Origin: Erysipelotrichales bacterium
Lineage (GTDB): Bacteria > Bacillota_I > Bacilli_A > RF39 > UBA660
Direction: 5' to 3'
Length of the DNA stretch: 64,000 bases
Assembly: GCA_022508565.1 (NCBI GenBank)
Contig: JAFLUY010000005.1
Coordinates: 62,001-126,000 of the forward strand
In this document: positions 41,002-50,449 of the stretch, piece by piece
Position numbering within the stretch: the first letter of the stretch is position 1
Layout of the letters: every line of letters begins with the position of its first letter
Notes under the pieces: generated by a model
Seen by the model: the letters and a program-made list of their open reading frames with translations, nothing else
What the model was told of the DNA's origin: nothing
The model's database searches: none
Program-made: the position numbers and the translations under genes

Positions 41002-42177
41002 TTATTCTTGAACTTTACTTAATCTAGCAACAATAATACCTTCTAATAATAATGAAACAGCAGGTATTATCATAAGATAATTAATATATTCCTTACCCAA
41101 GAATAAACACATTAATAATAACATTGAATAACCGAAGCATCTTGAAATAGTAAATAATACTTCTCTAGTAAAATAATATTCTGGTTTAAAGTTTTCTTTT
41201 AATTCTTTACAATTTGATAAATTAACTATTACATTATCAGAAATTAGATTAATAGTTAAAATAAATGAAAATCTAACTATCAAATAAGTTATAAGTACCC
41301 ATACTTTTGGATAAAAGGCAAATAGAATTAACGTAAAGAATGATATAACACTAGAAATATGTAAAAGTGAACTATATCTTTCTTTTTTTACTTTAATTGT
41401 ATATAAAGTACAAATTATTAAAGATAAAAAGGCACATAAACTATCTACAAAACCTAAGTTAAGATTAGTTTTAAAAATATTAATCTTAGATAGAGTTATT
41501 ATTGTTCCCATAACCCCTGAAGAATAAGTAAATCCAGCCAAAAAAGGAACAGCTAAAGAATGTCTAACTTTTTTATTCTTCTTTATTAAATTCATAAAAT
41601 TTTTAAATTGAAAACTCTTAACACAATATTTTTCATCTTTTAAAAAGAATGAAACAATAAACATAATTACAAATAGAGAAAAGAAAACTTTACCTAAATT
41701 AATATAACTAATAAATGTTAGAGCTACTCCCATGCACAATGGTATAATAATATTCATTATTTTATTAATAATATTTATTATTCCATTAAAAGTTTTTCTA
41801 TCTTCATTAGTGACTTTTTCTGTATTCAATATATTTTTAGGAAAATGGTAAAAGCCATCTGCCATACCTTTTATAAATCCAATCAAAAAAATATGATTTA
41901 TAATATCTTCTTTTAATAACATAATTAAAGAAATATAAAGTGCTTGTAGTGAAATCCCCATCCTAAAATAAGGAACTTTTACATTTCTTTTCATAAAATT
42001 TCTAATAATGAAGAATCCTATAGAAATAAAGAAATAAAAAGTTAAATAATATTTTGCTAATGGTAACACTTCATAATTTGCTACCTTAAAAAAATACATT
42101 ACAAAAAAAGTATCAAAATAAACATTTATAATATTCTTTAATATGTCAATAGTAAAAACTGCTTTTTTTTCATTCAT
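41002..42177 (-). CDS. MFS-type transporter, unknown substrate
   Basis: 391 residues with about 12 helices in two halves and a charged central loop (KKDEKYCVKS and KKNKKVRHSL). The fold pattern is that of the major facilitator superfamily. The A-motif GxxxDRxGRR is not conserved, and the nearest resemblance is to divergent gut-Firmicutes MFS proteins. It is monocistronic, with a terminator, just outside the right island junction and unrelated to it. Confidence 0.72.
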   Translation of the reverse strand: MNEKKAVFTIDILKNIINVYFDTFFVMYFFKVANYEVLPLAKYYLTFYFFISIGFFIIRNFMKRNVKVPYFRMGISLQALYISLIMLLKEDIINHIFLIGFIKGMADGFYHFPKNILNTEKVTNEDRKTFNGIINIINKIMNIIIPLCMGVALTFISYINLGKVFFSLFVIMFIVSFFLKDEKYCVKSFQFKNFMNLIKKNKKVRHSLAVPFLAGFTYSSGVMGTIITLSKINIFKTNLNLGFVDSLCAFLSLIICTLYTIKVKKERYSSLLHISSVISFFTLILFAFYPKVWVLITYLIVRFSFILTINLISDNVIVNLSNCKELKENFKPEYYFTREVLFTISRCFGYSMLLLMCLFLGKEYINYLMIIPAVSLLLEGIIVARLSKVQE

Positions 42178-42275
42178 AATAGTACAACCTTATCTTATTA
42201 AAATATAACATCTAAAAAAAATAATGTAAATACTTATCCAAATATAATAAGAAATCATCATAAAATTTTACATAT

Positions 42276-42303
42276 AAAAACCTTCAATTGATATTGAAGG
42301 TTA
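42276..42303 (-). terminator. Intrinsic terminator after 42306-42785 gene
   Basis: AACCTTCAAT-ATCA-ATTGAAGGTTTTT on the minus strand. Confidence 0.8.
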
Positions 42304-42305
42304 TT

Positions 42306-42785
42306 TTATCTTAAATGTTTATTACCTTGATTTTGTTGACGCATGGTGTAATTAATCATTTCAATAACTTTTTGAACAGCTGCCTCTGTTTCTGGTTTTT
42401 CTTCTTTATTTGTGTAATAGCGTTTTAAGTCTGCTAAAGCCTTACTATCTAAGTGACTTAAGAATGATAGACAAGTTCCAGGATTTTCACCTTCAGCAAC
42501 TAAGGCAGTTAAAAAGTTTTTAAAAGTACTACTTTTTTCAATTCTATACATATCTGCTTCAATATGTAATTTTACATCATGTACTAATTGTTTTAATCTT
42601 CTATAATCATCTAATGGTACTTTAACAACAACATCTTGAAGAAACATTGCTAGTTCTGGAATTGTTAATGCCGATAATACTTGCGTAAGTGCTTCATCAG
42701 TAAATGCACTTAAACCATTTTTTTCAATTGCTTTAAATATTGTATCAAATCTTTTTTCTGCATATTTAAGAGATAATGCATCCAT
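42306..42785 (-). CDS. Soluble helical protein, unknown
   Basis: 159 residues, all helical, no membrane segment or metal motif. It has a regular leucine/alanine pattern (LTQVLSALTIPELAMFLQDVV) and a charged C-terminus. It is unusually rich in alanine and less lysine-asparagine biased than its neighbours, which suggests a well-conserved protein. The function cannot be named. It has its own TGATATAAT promoter and a terminator. Confidence 0.72.
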   Translation of the reverse strand: MDALSLKYAEKRFDTIFKAIEKNGLSAFTDEALTQVLSALTIPELAMFLQDVVVKVPLDDYRRLKQLVHDVKLHIEADMYRIEKSSTFKNFLTALVAEGENPGTCLSFLSHLDSKALADLKRYYTNKEEKPETEAAVQKVIEMINYTMRQQNQGNKHLR

Positions 42786-42819
42786 ACTATCACCATCCTA
42801 GTATATTATATCTATAATT

Positions 42820-42828
42820 ATTATATCA
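42820..42828 (-). promoter_or_regulatory. Extended -10 promoter (TGATATAAT)
   Basis: TGATATAAT on the minus strand, 35 bases upstream of the 42306-42785 gene. Confidence 0.6.
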
Positions 42829-42844
42829 CTAAATAATAAAATAA

Positions 42845-44554
42845 TCATTTATTTTGTAAAGTTTGATAATATTTATTGTTCTTAATTAATTCTTCATGAG
42901 TACCCTTACCTACTAATCTTCCATGATCAATTACAATTATTTGATCAGCTATTTTCATTAATGCAGGTTTATGTGTAATCATTAATATTGTATGATCTTG
43001 TTTAAGTTTTTTAAGTATCTTCATAATTTGTTTTGATGTGTTCATATCAAGAGTTGATGTGACTTCATCAAATAACAATACTTCCGAATTTGATAGCAAT
43101 GTTCTAGCTAAAGCAATTAATTGCTTTTGACCACTAGAGATATTTTCTGCATCTCTTACTAACTTAGTGTTATAGCCATCTTTTAAACTCATTATGTAAT
43201 CGTGTATTCCAACTTTTTTACATGCTTCAATATGATGCTCATGATTTGTATCAACTAAATTAAAATTCTCTTTTATACTCATATCAAATATAAAAGGCTT
43301 TTGAGTAACTATGGATACATTAGTTGAATAGACTTCTTTAGTATAATCATAAATACTTTCTTCATCTAATAGAATTGAACCTTTGTTAGCTTTATAAAGT
43401 CTTAATAATAATCTAAATATAGTTGATTTACCTGATCCACTTTTACCAACTATAGCAGTAAAACTATTTGGTTCAAGTTTAAAACTAACATCTTTTAATA
43501 CTTCATTTTTTTCATAAGTGAAAGAAACATTTTTAAACTCAATTTTCCCACTTATAAAATCATTGTCGTTTTCTCCAAACTTTAACATATTTTTATTCTT
43601 ATAATTTAATACATTATGGATTCTATCTAATCTTGTAGAATTACTAGACATATTATTCATTGAAGAATAGAATTTTAAATATTTAGACTCAATATTTTCA
43701 TAATATCCAATTACAAGTATTAAAGTTGCTACTTCAAATCGTCCATCTAATATTAGATATAATAGAATAAAATAAACAACTAATTTACCTGCTCCTAATA
43801 TTGATGGAACTAATACATCAATGCTATTATCATAAGTTCTTTTCTTAAAATAACTCTTCTTACGTTTTTCTTGGTATTGAGTTAATATCTTATTCAAATC
43901 TTCTTTCATATTAAATGATTTAATTTCTTTATTACCATCTAATATTTGTCCCATTAAACCAGATATATTATCCTGTTCTAATCTAGATTTAGAAAGATAA
44001 AAATCTCTTTTTTTCATATTTCTTCCTAATGCATAAATAGAAATAATAGTTAATACAGCAGCAATTAAACCGACATAAATATTAACTGATGATAAAACAC
44101 CTATTGCAATAACCATTGCAATTAATTCAGTTAACGCATCAAATAATTGATCTGGTATTTGCATAACCTTCCCAACATCATTAAATGCTGTATTAATAAT
44201 ATAAGATGTCGAAATATTCTTTGAGAAATTTTCATCATATGATGTTACTTTATTTAAGATAAGCTCTTGTAATTTGTTATGAGTATAGACAGAATTATTA
44301 GCATATGAAACAAAGTTATAATGATGACATAATACATAAAGTGCACTAGAAGATAAGAATAACAAAGTAGATACAAGTGTTAATCTTAAATCATATGCTG
44401 TAACATATTCAATAATCTTTGATGCCATTAATGGTATAAGTAATATTGATATACTTCTTAGTAAAGCTGATAAAAATAAATGAAATAATAATTTTTTATT
44501 ATTAGCACCTAAACTAAAATATTTTTTAACTAATAAATAATATCTTTTAATCAT
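42845..44554 (-). CDS. Heterodimeric ABC exporter subunit (ATPase-competent half)
   Basis: 569 residues: six helices (to ~330) and an ABC ATPase with Walker A GKSGSGKS, Walker B EVLLFDEVTSTLD and H-loop MITHKP. The signature is ISSGQKQL instead of LSGGQ. It pairs with the partner at 44547-46289 (8-base overlap ATGATTAA), whose Walker B and H-loop are degenerate. Together they make one normal and one degenerate ATP site, as in TM287/288 and BmrCD-type drug or lipid exporters. Start ATG 44554, not the longer reading from 44614. Confidence 0.9.
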   Translation of the reverse strand: MIKRYYLLVKKYFSLGANNKKLLFHLFLSALLRSISILLIPLMASKIIEYVTAYDLRLTLVSTLLFLSSSALYVLCHHYNFVSYANNSVYTHNKLQELILNKVTSYDENFSKNISTSYIINTAFNDVGKVMQIPDQLFDALTELIAMVIAIGVLSSVNIYVGLIAAVLTIISIYALGRNMKKRDFYLSKSRLEQDNISGLMGQILDGNKEIKSFNMKEDLNKILTQYQEKRKKSYFKKRTYDNSIDVLVPSILGAGKLVVYFILLYLILDGRFEVATLILVIGYYENIESKYLKFYSSMNNMSSNSTRLDRIHNVLNYKNKNMLKFGENDNDFISGKIEFKNVSFTYEKNEVLKDVSFKLEPNSFTAIVGKSGSGKSTIFRLLLRLYKANKGSILLDEESIYDYTKEVYSTNVSIVTQKPFIFDMSIKENFNLVDTNHEHHIEACKKVGIHDYIMSLKDGYNTKLVRDAENISSGQKQLIALARTLLSNSEVLLFDEVTSTLDMNTSKQIMKILKKLKQDHTILMITHKPALMKIADQIIVIDHGRLVGKGTHEELIKNNKYYQTLQNK

Positions 44555-46289
44555 TATCAAACACCCCAATTCTACTTGGTGATTTTCTTGATTGTAACGT
44601 TTGATATATTTCATTACGTTTAATTAAATCTTTATGTGTACCAACATCATTAATACGGCCATTATCTAATACTACAATTCTATCAGCAACTTTCATAAGT
44701 TCTGGCTTTTTAGTAATCATAATTATTGTATGGTCTTCTTTTAAGTTCTTTATTAATTTTGGAACAAATAAAGCAGTATCAGGATCCAAAGATGTTGTTA
44801 TGTCATCTAGAAGTAATACTTCAGCGTTAGAAAGTAAAGTTCTAGCAATTGAGATCATTTGTTTTTGACCTCCAGAGATATTACTTCCATTCTCTCTTAA
44901 AACTGTATTATATCCATTTGGTAAAGTCTCAATAAAATCATGAATGCCAACTCTTTTACATGCATCTATTTGATGTTCAATATTAGTATCAACAAAATTT
45001 AGATTCTTACGAATACTCATATTAAAGATAAATGGTTTTTGATTAGCAACAGCTACTATATCAGAATAAACATCTTTTGAAAATGATAATATATTTGTAT
45101 TATCAAGTTTTATTGTTCCTTTTGTAGGTTCATAAAGTCTTAAAAGTAAATTAATCATCATTGTTTTTCCTGAACCTGCTTCACCAACAATAGCTAAAAC
45201 TTCATTATGATTGATTTTCAAATTAATATTGTGAAGTATTTCTTTTTTCTTAACACTTAAAGAAACATTTTTAAATTCAAGCATGCTGTAGTAATCTAAA
45301 GCATCTAAAACTCCAAATTGAATTTCCTCAGAGTTATAGTTTAATATATCATTAATTCTTGTAACAGCTATATTAGTTTCTCTAATCGAGCATGTTGAAC
45401 TTACTAAATCATTAATATAATCTACTAAATATTCATGATATGAAATAACTAATACCAAAACACTTACATCTATTTTGTGTGTAAATACTAAATAGATTAA
45501 GAATAAATAAAGAATAAATCTAAAAATATAGATAACTATTTTTACATCATTATCTCTAGTATTATAGTATCTTCTTTTTGTTAAATAATTCTTAGTAAAA
45601 TTCTTTTGAATTACATGCATTTTACTCTTTAATTTTTCTACCATATTAAATGTTTTTATTTCTTGTAAACCAGATATTATTTGAGTAAGAAGTGTGCTAT
45701 ATCTATCATCATCATTTTTTGATTTGTCATAGTAATAATTAATTTTTCTATCTGCTACATTTCTTACCATAATATATGCAAAAGTAAAAATAACAAATAT
45801 AAGTGATAAATAAATATTAACTGTTCCAATAATTACAAGTACAGCTGCTACTTGAAGAAGGCCCATAAAAAACTCGGATAATTGGTCATTCATATCACCT
45901 ATCTCAACAATATCAGAGTTTATTGAATTCATAAGTTTTCCCTTACTAATAAAACGTGTAAAATTACTATCTACGTCTATTAACTTATTTAATACTTTAG
46001 TTGTCATTTTATTGTAACAATAATCCATATTAAAACCATATATTAAATAATTAATATATAATGATATAGCATATAAAAGATACACTACAAAAAGCGCTAT
46101 TAAACATATATATGTCATTTTAGCATCTTGTAAAGTTAAATATTTAACTATTAGAGATCCTACAATTGGTAATAAAAGTGAAAAACCTTTATAAAAAAAT
46201 GCAGATAAAATATTTATTACTAAATACTTGATTTTAAGTTCTGCTAATATTAAATAATCTCTAATAAATGAATAATACTCCTTTATCAT
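44547..46289 (-). CDS. Heterodimeric ABC exporter subunit (degenerate half)
   Basis: 580 residues: six helices and an ABC ATPase with Walker A GEAGSGKT and signature ISGGQKQM. The catalytic Glu after Walker B is Asp (LLLDDITTSLD) and the H-loop His is Lys (MITKKP). This is the non-catalytic partner of the 42845-44554 subunit; its canonical signature completes the partner's active site. It is translated first, ending inside the partner gene. The substrate is unknown. Confidence 0.9.
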   Translation of the reverse strand: MIKEYYSFIRDYLILAELKIKYLVINILSAFFYKGFSLLLPIVGSLIVKYLTLQDAKMTYICLIALFVVYLLYAISLYINYLIYGFNMDYCYNKMTTKVLNKLIDVDSNFTRFISKGKLMNSINSDIVEIGDMNDQLSEFFMGLLQVAAVLVIIGTVNIYLSLIFVIFTFAYIMVRNVADRKINYYYDKSKNDDDRYSTLLTQIISGLQEIKTFNMVEKLKSKMHVIQKNFTKNYLTKRRYYNTRDNDVKIVIYIFRFILYLFLIYLVFTHKIDVSVLVLVISYHEYLVDYINDLVSSTCSIRETNIAVTRINDILNYNSEEIQFGVLDALDYYSMLEFKNVSLSVKKKEILHNINLKINHNEVLAIVGEAGSGKTMMINLLLRLYEPTKGTIKLDNTNILSFSKDVYSDIVAVANQKPFIFNMSIRKNLNFVDTNIEHQIDACKRVGIHDFIETLPNGYNTVLRENGSNISGGQKQMISIARTLLSNAEVLLLDDITTSLDPDTALFVPKLIKNLKEDHTIIMITKKPELMKVADRIVVLDNGRINDVGTHKDLIKRNEIYQTLQSRKSPSRIGVFDND

Positions 46290-46342
46290 TGTGACTACTC
46301 CAAACTATTATACAATATAAGAATAGCACTTTTTAGGCAAAT

Positions 46343-46382
46343 AAAAAAGAGTTAAAGCCCTTAGTTTACTTTAAAAACTCTT
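46343..46382 (-). terminator. Intrinsic terminator after mgtE
   Basis: AAGAGTTTTTAAAG...AACTCTTTTTT stem and T-run on the minus strand. Confidence 0.7.
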
Positions 46383-46401
46383 AATTTGTCGCATATTTTT
46401 G

Positions 46402-47736
46402 CTATAATCCTAAAATTAAACTTGCTATTTGGAAATACACAAGTAAGCTACAAGCATCAACTACAGTAGTTATAAATGGACTAGCCATAACTGCTGGGTC
46501 AAAGCCAAGCTTTTTTGCAAGCATTGGAAGTAAACATCCAAAAGACTTAGCAATTAAAACCGTTATACATAATGTTACACAAACAGTTGCTGCTACAAAC
46601 ACGGTTACTTTATCAATTATAAGCATTTTAATGAAATTAGCTATAGCTAATACTAAAGAACATAAAAGTGCTACCCTAACTTCCTTGAACCATACCTTAA
46701 ATAAATCTTTAAACTCAATATCATGAAGTGATAGTGCTCTTATTATACTAACACTTGCTTGTCCTCCTGCATTACCACCTGTGTCCATTATCATTGGGAT
46801 AAATGCAGTAAGTATTGTATAAGTTGCAAGCTGTGATTCAAAACTTTGAATAATACCACCTGTGAAAGTTGCTGATACCATTAATAGTAATAGCCAAGGT
46901 ATTCTTGCTTTAAATAAAGAGAATACTCCTACTTTAGAATAAGGCTTATCTACCGGAATGATAGCTGCCATCTTCTTCATGTCCTCTGTTGCTTCTTCTT
47001 CAAATACGTCTAACACATCATCAACTGTAATGATTCCAACTAATCTATTTTCGGAATCAACTACTGGCATAACTGTAACATCGTACTTTTGGAATATTGC
47101 AGCAACTTGCTCTTGGTCAGTTGAGGTATGAACATATACAATATCATCATTATATATATCTTTGATTAATAAGTTATTATCGTTAAATAGTAAATCTTGC
47201 AATCTTAGACTACCAAGTAATACTCTTTTATGATCAACTACATAACAAGTATTGATAGTTTCATATTCGTCTTCTTCTTCTTTTAATCTTTTTATTGCGT
47301 CTTTAACCGTCATATTCTCTTTAAATGAAGAATATTCAACTGTCATGATTGATCCTGCTGAGTCTTCTTCATAGTTAAGCAAACGATTTACATCTTTTCT
47401 TGTTTCTACACTACAATTCTTAAGTATCTTATCAACAATGTTAGCAGGCATCTCTTCAAGTACATCGGCTGCATCATCGGCTGCCATTTCATCAATTAAA
47501 CTTACAGCTTCTTTATCAGATAGAAAATTCAATAATTGAGATGCTACATCAACATCTAATTCAGCAAATACTAAAACAGCATTATCTTTCTTTATTAAGC
47601 GAAATACCGTAGCAATTTCACTTATTGATAAATCACTTAGGATTTCACCTAAATCTTTTTCATTTATATCATTTAATTCCATTTTTAATGTTTTATAATC
47701 TTTTTCTTCAATTAAACTTCTTATTCTTTCTTCCAT
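46402..47736 (-). CDS. mgtE: Magnesium transporter MgtE
   Basis: MgtE is a Mg2+ channel gated by cytoplasmic Mg2+. The 444-residue protein has the N domain (FAELDVDVASQLLNFLSDKE, DDAADVLEEMPANIV), two CBS domains (SSFKENMTVKDAIK and TVDDVLDVFEEEATEDM), a connecting helix, and five membrane helices with MDTGGNAGGQAS and a terminal PFITTVVDACS pore signature. All parts are present. Upstream a short ORF overlaps the start codon (47708-47794). A TGTTATAAT promoter lies 85 bases upstream. Confidence 0.95.
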   Translation of the reverse strand: MEERIRSLIEEKDYKTLKMELNDINEKDLGEILSDLSISEIATVFRLIKKDNAVLVFAELDVDVASQLLNFLSDKEAVSLIDEMAADDAADVLEEMPANIVDKILKNCSVETRKDVNRLLNYEEDSAGSIMTVEYSSFKENMTVKDAIKRLKEEEDEYETINTCYVVDHKRVLLGSLRLQDLLFNDNNLLIKDIYNDDIVYVHTSTDQEQVAAIFQKYDVTVMPVVDSENRLVGIITVDDVLDVFEEEATEDMKKMAAIIPVDKPYSKVGVFSLFKARIPWLLLLMVSATFTGGIIQSFESQLATYTILTAFIPMIMDTGGNAGGQASVSIIRALSLHDIEFKDLFKVWFKEVRVALLCSLVLAIANFIKMLIIDKVTVFVAATVCVTLCITVLIAKSFGCLLPMLAKKLGFDPAVMASPFITTVVDACSLLVYFQIASLILGL

Positions 47737-47794
47737 AATTTACCTCCAAAAACAATATATTATTATTACTCTGACTCGGTTCCATAATATACAT
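47708..47794 (-). CDS. 28-codon upstream ORF overlapping mgtE start
   Basis: ATG 47794 has the strongest Shine-Dalgarno-like run in the leader (GAAGGAAG) and encodes MYIMEPSQSNNNILF..., ending in TGA 47710-47708, 29 bases inside mgtE in another frame. Its translation would run over the mgtE ribosome site and start codon. The MEPSQ start recalls MgtL-type leader peptides in enteric bacteria, which may be chance. Regulatory rather than structural if real. Confidence 0.4.
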   Translation of the reverse strand: MYIMEPSQSNNNILFLEVNYGRKNKKFN

Positions 47795-47819
47795 CACTTC
47801 CTTCAGTTTTTACGAATTA

Positions 47820-47828
47820 ATTATAACA
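47820..47828 (-). promoter_or_regulatory. Extended -10 promoter for mgtE (TGTTATAAT)
   Basis: TGTTATAAT on the minus strand; the transcript would have a leader of about 78 bases. Confidence 0.6.
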
Positions 47829-47840
47829 ATAAATTAGTCA

Positions 47841-47869
47841 AAAAAAAAGATTCAGTGTAAACTGAATCT
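47841..47869 (-). terminator. Intrinsic terminator after thioredoxin-like surface gene
   Basis: AGATTCAGTTTACACTGAATCT with nine T on the minus strand. Confidence 0.85.
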
Positions 47870-48638
47870 ATTTCTTATTAGTTTTTGTTGCTTTTGTGTT
47901 CTTTGATGTACTAGTCTTACTCTTTGTTGTTGTAGTCTTACTAGATGAAGCTTTACTAGCAGTTTTCTTTGGAGCTGCTTTTTTAGGAGCAGATTTTTTG
48001 ACTACTTCTTTTGGTTGTTCTTCTACTTCTTCTTCATCATAGTACTTATTTTTACTACTGCATACGATTAAAGCAATTATAATTACTACACAGATTCCTA
48101 AAACTACCATACCAACAATGTCGCTCGATTTATCATCATATAATGAATCAACATCACCACTAACTACAGCAGCTACAACGTCTTGATAATTTTTTGAAGT
48201 ATATGCATCTTCAATTGCACTCACTAATGTTGCTTTAGATGATTCTCCAAAGCCATTGAAATATTGATCACCAATTACATAGAATGGTACTCCTTTAACA
48301 TTAGCATTAAAATATTCAATTACTTCTTGCATTAACTCATTGTTATCTGAATTAGTAACTTCATAATCTACTACATTAAATTTATCTTTAATATCTTTAT
48401 CTTCTTTTAATTCTGCTAAATATTCATGTAATTCCTTACAATGTGAACAAGCAGACCAATAGAAAACATAAACGTTTATTGCTCCTTCATCTTGAGATTT
48501 TGCAAATGTTGTAATTTCTGTTGTAGTAGTCTTAGTTGTTGTTGTCTTCTTTGTAGTTTTTGCAGCATTAACATTAAAAGGCATAACTAACATTAAAGCA
48601 ACCATTAATACACAAAATAACTTACTTAATCTTTTCAT
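47868..48638 (-). CDS. Secreted thioredoxin-like protein with membrane anchor and Lys/Ser/Thr tail
   Basis: 256 residues: signal peptide (MKRLSKLFCVLMVALMLVMP...), a Thr-rich stalk (TTKKTTTTKTTTTEITT), a thioredoxin fold with VFYWSACSHCKELHEYL (CSHC) and KGVPFYVIGDQYF, one membrane helix (IVGMVVLGICVVIIIALIVC), and a cytoplasmic tail of Lys, Ala, Ser and Thr. It probably handles thiols outside the membrane. The start is ATG 48638, with GGAGG upstream. The extra TM near the C-terminus makes it a two-pass topology if the signal is not cleaved. Confidence 0.82.
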   Translation of the reverse strand: MKRLSKLFCVLMVALMLVMPFNVNAAKTTKKTTTTKTTTTEITTFAKSQDEGAINVYVFYWSACSHCKELHEYLAELKEDKDIKDKFNVVDYEVTNSDNNELMQEVIEYFNANVKGVPFYVIGDQYFNGFGESSKATLVSAIEDAYTSKNYQDVVAAVVSGDVDSLYDDKSSDIVGMVVLGICVVIIIALIVCSSKNKYYDEEEVEEQPKEVVKKSAPKKAAPKKTASKASSSKTTTTKSKTSTSKNTKATKTNKK

Positions 48639-48666
48639 TAACCTTTCCTCCTTATGCACTATATAT

Positions 48667-48675
48667 ATTATAACA
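48667..48675 (-). promoter_or_regulatory. Extended -10 promoter (TGTTATAAT)
   Basis: TGTTATAAT on the minus strand, about 30 bases upstream of the thioredoxin-like gene. Confidence 0.6.
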
Positions 48676-48705
48676 CAATATCAAAAAGATAGTATTAAAA
48701 TTTAA

Positions 48706-48732
48706 AAAAATAAGGCTTAAAGCCTTATTTTA
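48706..48732 (-). terminator. Intrinsic terminator after abgT-like gene
   Basis: AATAAGGCTTTAAGCCTTATTTTTTT on the minus strand. Confidence 0.8.
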
Positions 48733-50271
48733 TAATACAGAACCACTTGATAAACCTAATGGTATACCAATTACGTACCAAAGTAGTAATAATATAAACC
48801 ACATTCCTAACATAATTAGACAATATGGAATCATATATCTAATACTTCTTGCAACTCCAATACCTTCTTTATCATACTTTTCTAAGAAAGATATATAAAT
48901 AACGAAGTAAGCCATAACTGGAGTTAATGGATATATCAAACTACTTCCTACAGTAAATACTAATTGTGCAAATTCTGCACTAAATCCACTACTCATCATA
49001 ACTGGTACAATACTTCCGCTTAAGATATTCCAACGACTCACAAATGAAGGAAGTAATATTGCCGATATAATACTAACAAATAATACTAATATTAAAAGTG
49101 GAATATTAGTAAATGAACTATTAAATATTATATTAGCAAAGTAAGCAGTAATTAATGTACCAATATTTGTATATTTAAGAAGTGATATAAATGTACTTGC
49201 GCAAAATAGTAATACGATTACTTTACCAATACCATCTAATGAATGTGATAAGTAATCACATATATCACGATGATTCTTAACTGTCTTTGTCCCTATTCCA
49301 TATAATAATCCACATAAGAAGAATAAAAATGTTATAACGAATACAAATCCACTATTGAAAAATGAATCATATCCAAATAGTTTATCAATATATCTATTTT
49401 GTGAATAATCTAAAAGATTACCACCTAATGGTGCATTAGGAATAATATTATAAATAAATATTATCAAATAAATTAAAGCACCAATACCTGCAAATAATAA
49501 ACCTTTAACTTCTCTTCTAGTTAATTTTTCTTTGTCTTGAATTATTTCTTCTTCGTCTTCATACTTGCCTAGCTTAGGAGCAATAATTCTTTCTGTAACA
49601 TAAGTAATAAGTGCTGCTCCAATTAAAGTTGCTGGAATCATTATAAAGATAAAACAAGAACTATTAATTGAATATAAAGTAGATATTATTCTTGCAGCTT
49701 GTTCAGTTGAAGTAATCATAGTTGAATCTGTACTACTTATCAAAATATTCATTCCATATCCTAGTGATAATGCAGCAAATGCAGAAATTATTCCAACCTT
49801 AGGATTTCTTTTACCATATTTAAATAAAAGTGCTTCTAGTGGAATCATAACAACAAAGCATAAATCACCAGTAATACTTGTCATAATACAGATTAATGTA
49901 AAAATAAATGTTACTGCCGTTTTAGGCATATTCTTTGTTAATAGAAAAAATATTGTATCTAAAAACCCACTTCTATCCATTATGCTTATACCAATTAAGA
50001 CAATTAGTAACATACTAAGTGGAGTAAAACTAACAAAGTTACTTACTGTATTAGAAAATATATACTTTATTCCCGATAAATTAAGCAATGACTCAACAGT
50101 TACTAATGTTGATTCATACCCTCCAGTTTTTAAGTTAACTTTATTATAAGTAACAGATGCATCAAATACATCTAAGATACCACTTAAGACAATTACAAAC
50201 GCTGTCATAATTAGAAAAGCCATAATAGGATGCATTTTTATTTTTTCACCAATTCTTTTAAACCTTTTCAT
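48730..50271 (-). CDS. AbgT-family transporter
   Basis: The 513-residue membrane protein has the AbgT family pattern: HPIMAFLIMTAFVIVLSGIL near the start, then FTPLSMLLIVLIGISIMDRSG, SITGDLCFVVMIPLEALLF, GYGMNILISSTDSTMITST and FLLCGLLYGIGT. AbgT proteins import p-aminobenzoyl-glutamate or, in some bacteria, export sulfonamides. It overlaps the DUF951 gene upstream by 14 bases, so it is the last gene of the parAB-mscS operon. Confidence 0.92.
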   Translation of the reverse strand: MKRFKRIGEKIKMHPIMAFLIMTAFVIVLSGILDVFDASVTYNKVNLKTGGYESTLVTVESLLNLSGIKYIFSNTVSNFVSFTPLSMLLIVLIGISIMDRSGFLDTIFFLLTKNMPKTAVTFIFTLICIMTSITGDLCFVVMIPLEALLFKYGKRNPKVGIISAFAALSLGYGMNILISSTDSTMITSTEQAARIISTLYSINSSCFIFIMIPATLIGAALITYVTERIIAPKLGKYEDEEEIIQDKEKLTRREVKGLLFAGIGALIYLIIFIYNIIPNAPLGGNLLDYSQNRYIDKLFGYDSFFNSGFVFVITFLFFLCGLLYGIGTKTVKNHRDICDYLSHSLDGIGKVIVLLFCASTFISLLKYTNIGTLITAYFANIIFNSSFTNIPLLILVLFVSIISAILLPSFVSRWNILSGSIVPVMMSSGFSAEFAQLVFTVGSSLIYPLTPVMAYFVIYISFLEKYDKEGIGVARSIRYMIPYCLIMLGMWFILLLLWYVIGIPLGLSSGSVL

Positions 50272-50449
50272 CTATGACTCCTTTTAACTTTTTCTTAAAT
50301 TCCAATCTATCCATCATTATTTCACGATTACATTTAATACATTTGATTTTTATATCAACACCTAGTCTCGTAATTATCCACTCATTTGTTCCACACGCAT
50401 GAGGTTTTTTCATAATTACTTTATCATTTAAATTAAACGTTTTTTCCAT
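50258..50449 (-). CDS. DUF951 protein (YyzM-like)
   Basis: 63 residues with NDKVIMKKPHACGTNEWIITRLG and CIKCNREIMMDRLEF, which is the DUF951 signature. In Bacillus, yyzM sits between spo0J-yyaD and engD; here it also follows ParB and MscS, so the gene order is conserved. Start ATG 50449 has GAGG upstream and overlaps the mscS stop by 17 bases. Possible zinc binding through the cysteines; role unknown. Confidence 0.9.
   Translation of the reverse strand: MEKTFNLNDKVIMKKPHACGTNEWIITRLGVDIKIKCIKCNREIMMDRLEFKKKLKGVIDEKV

Noticed and set aside
47737-47840. M-box magnesium riboswitch upstream of mgtE
   Set aside because: The leader is only about 80 bases, too short for an M-box, and lacks the expected conserved core.
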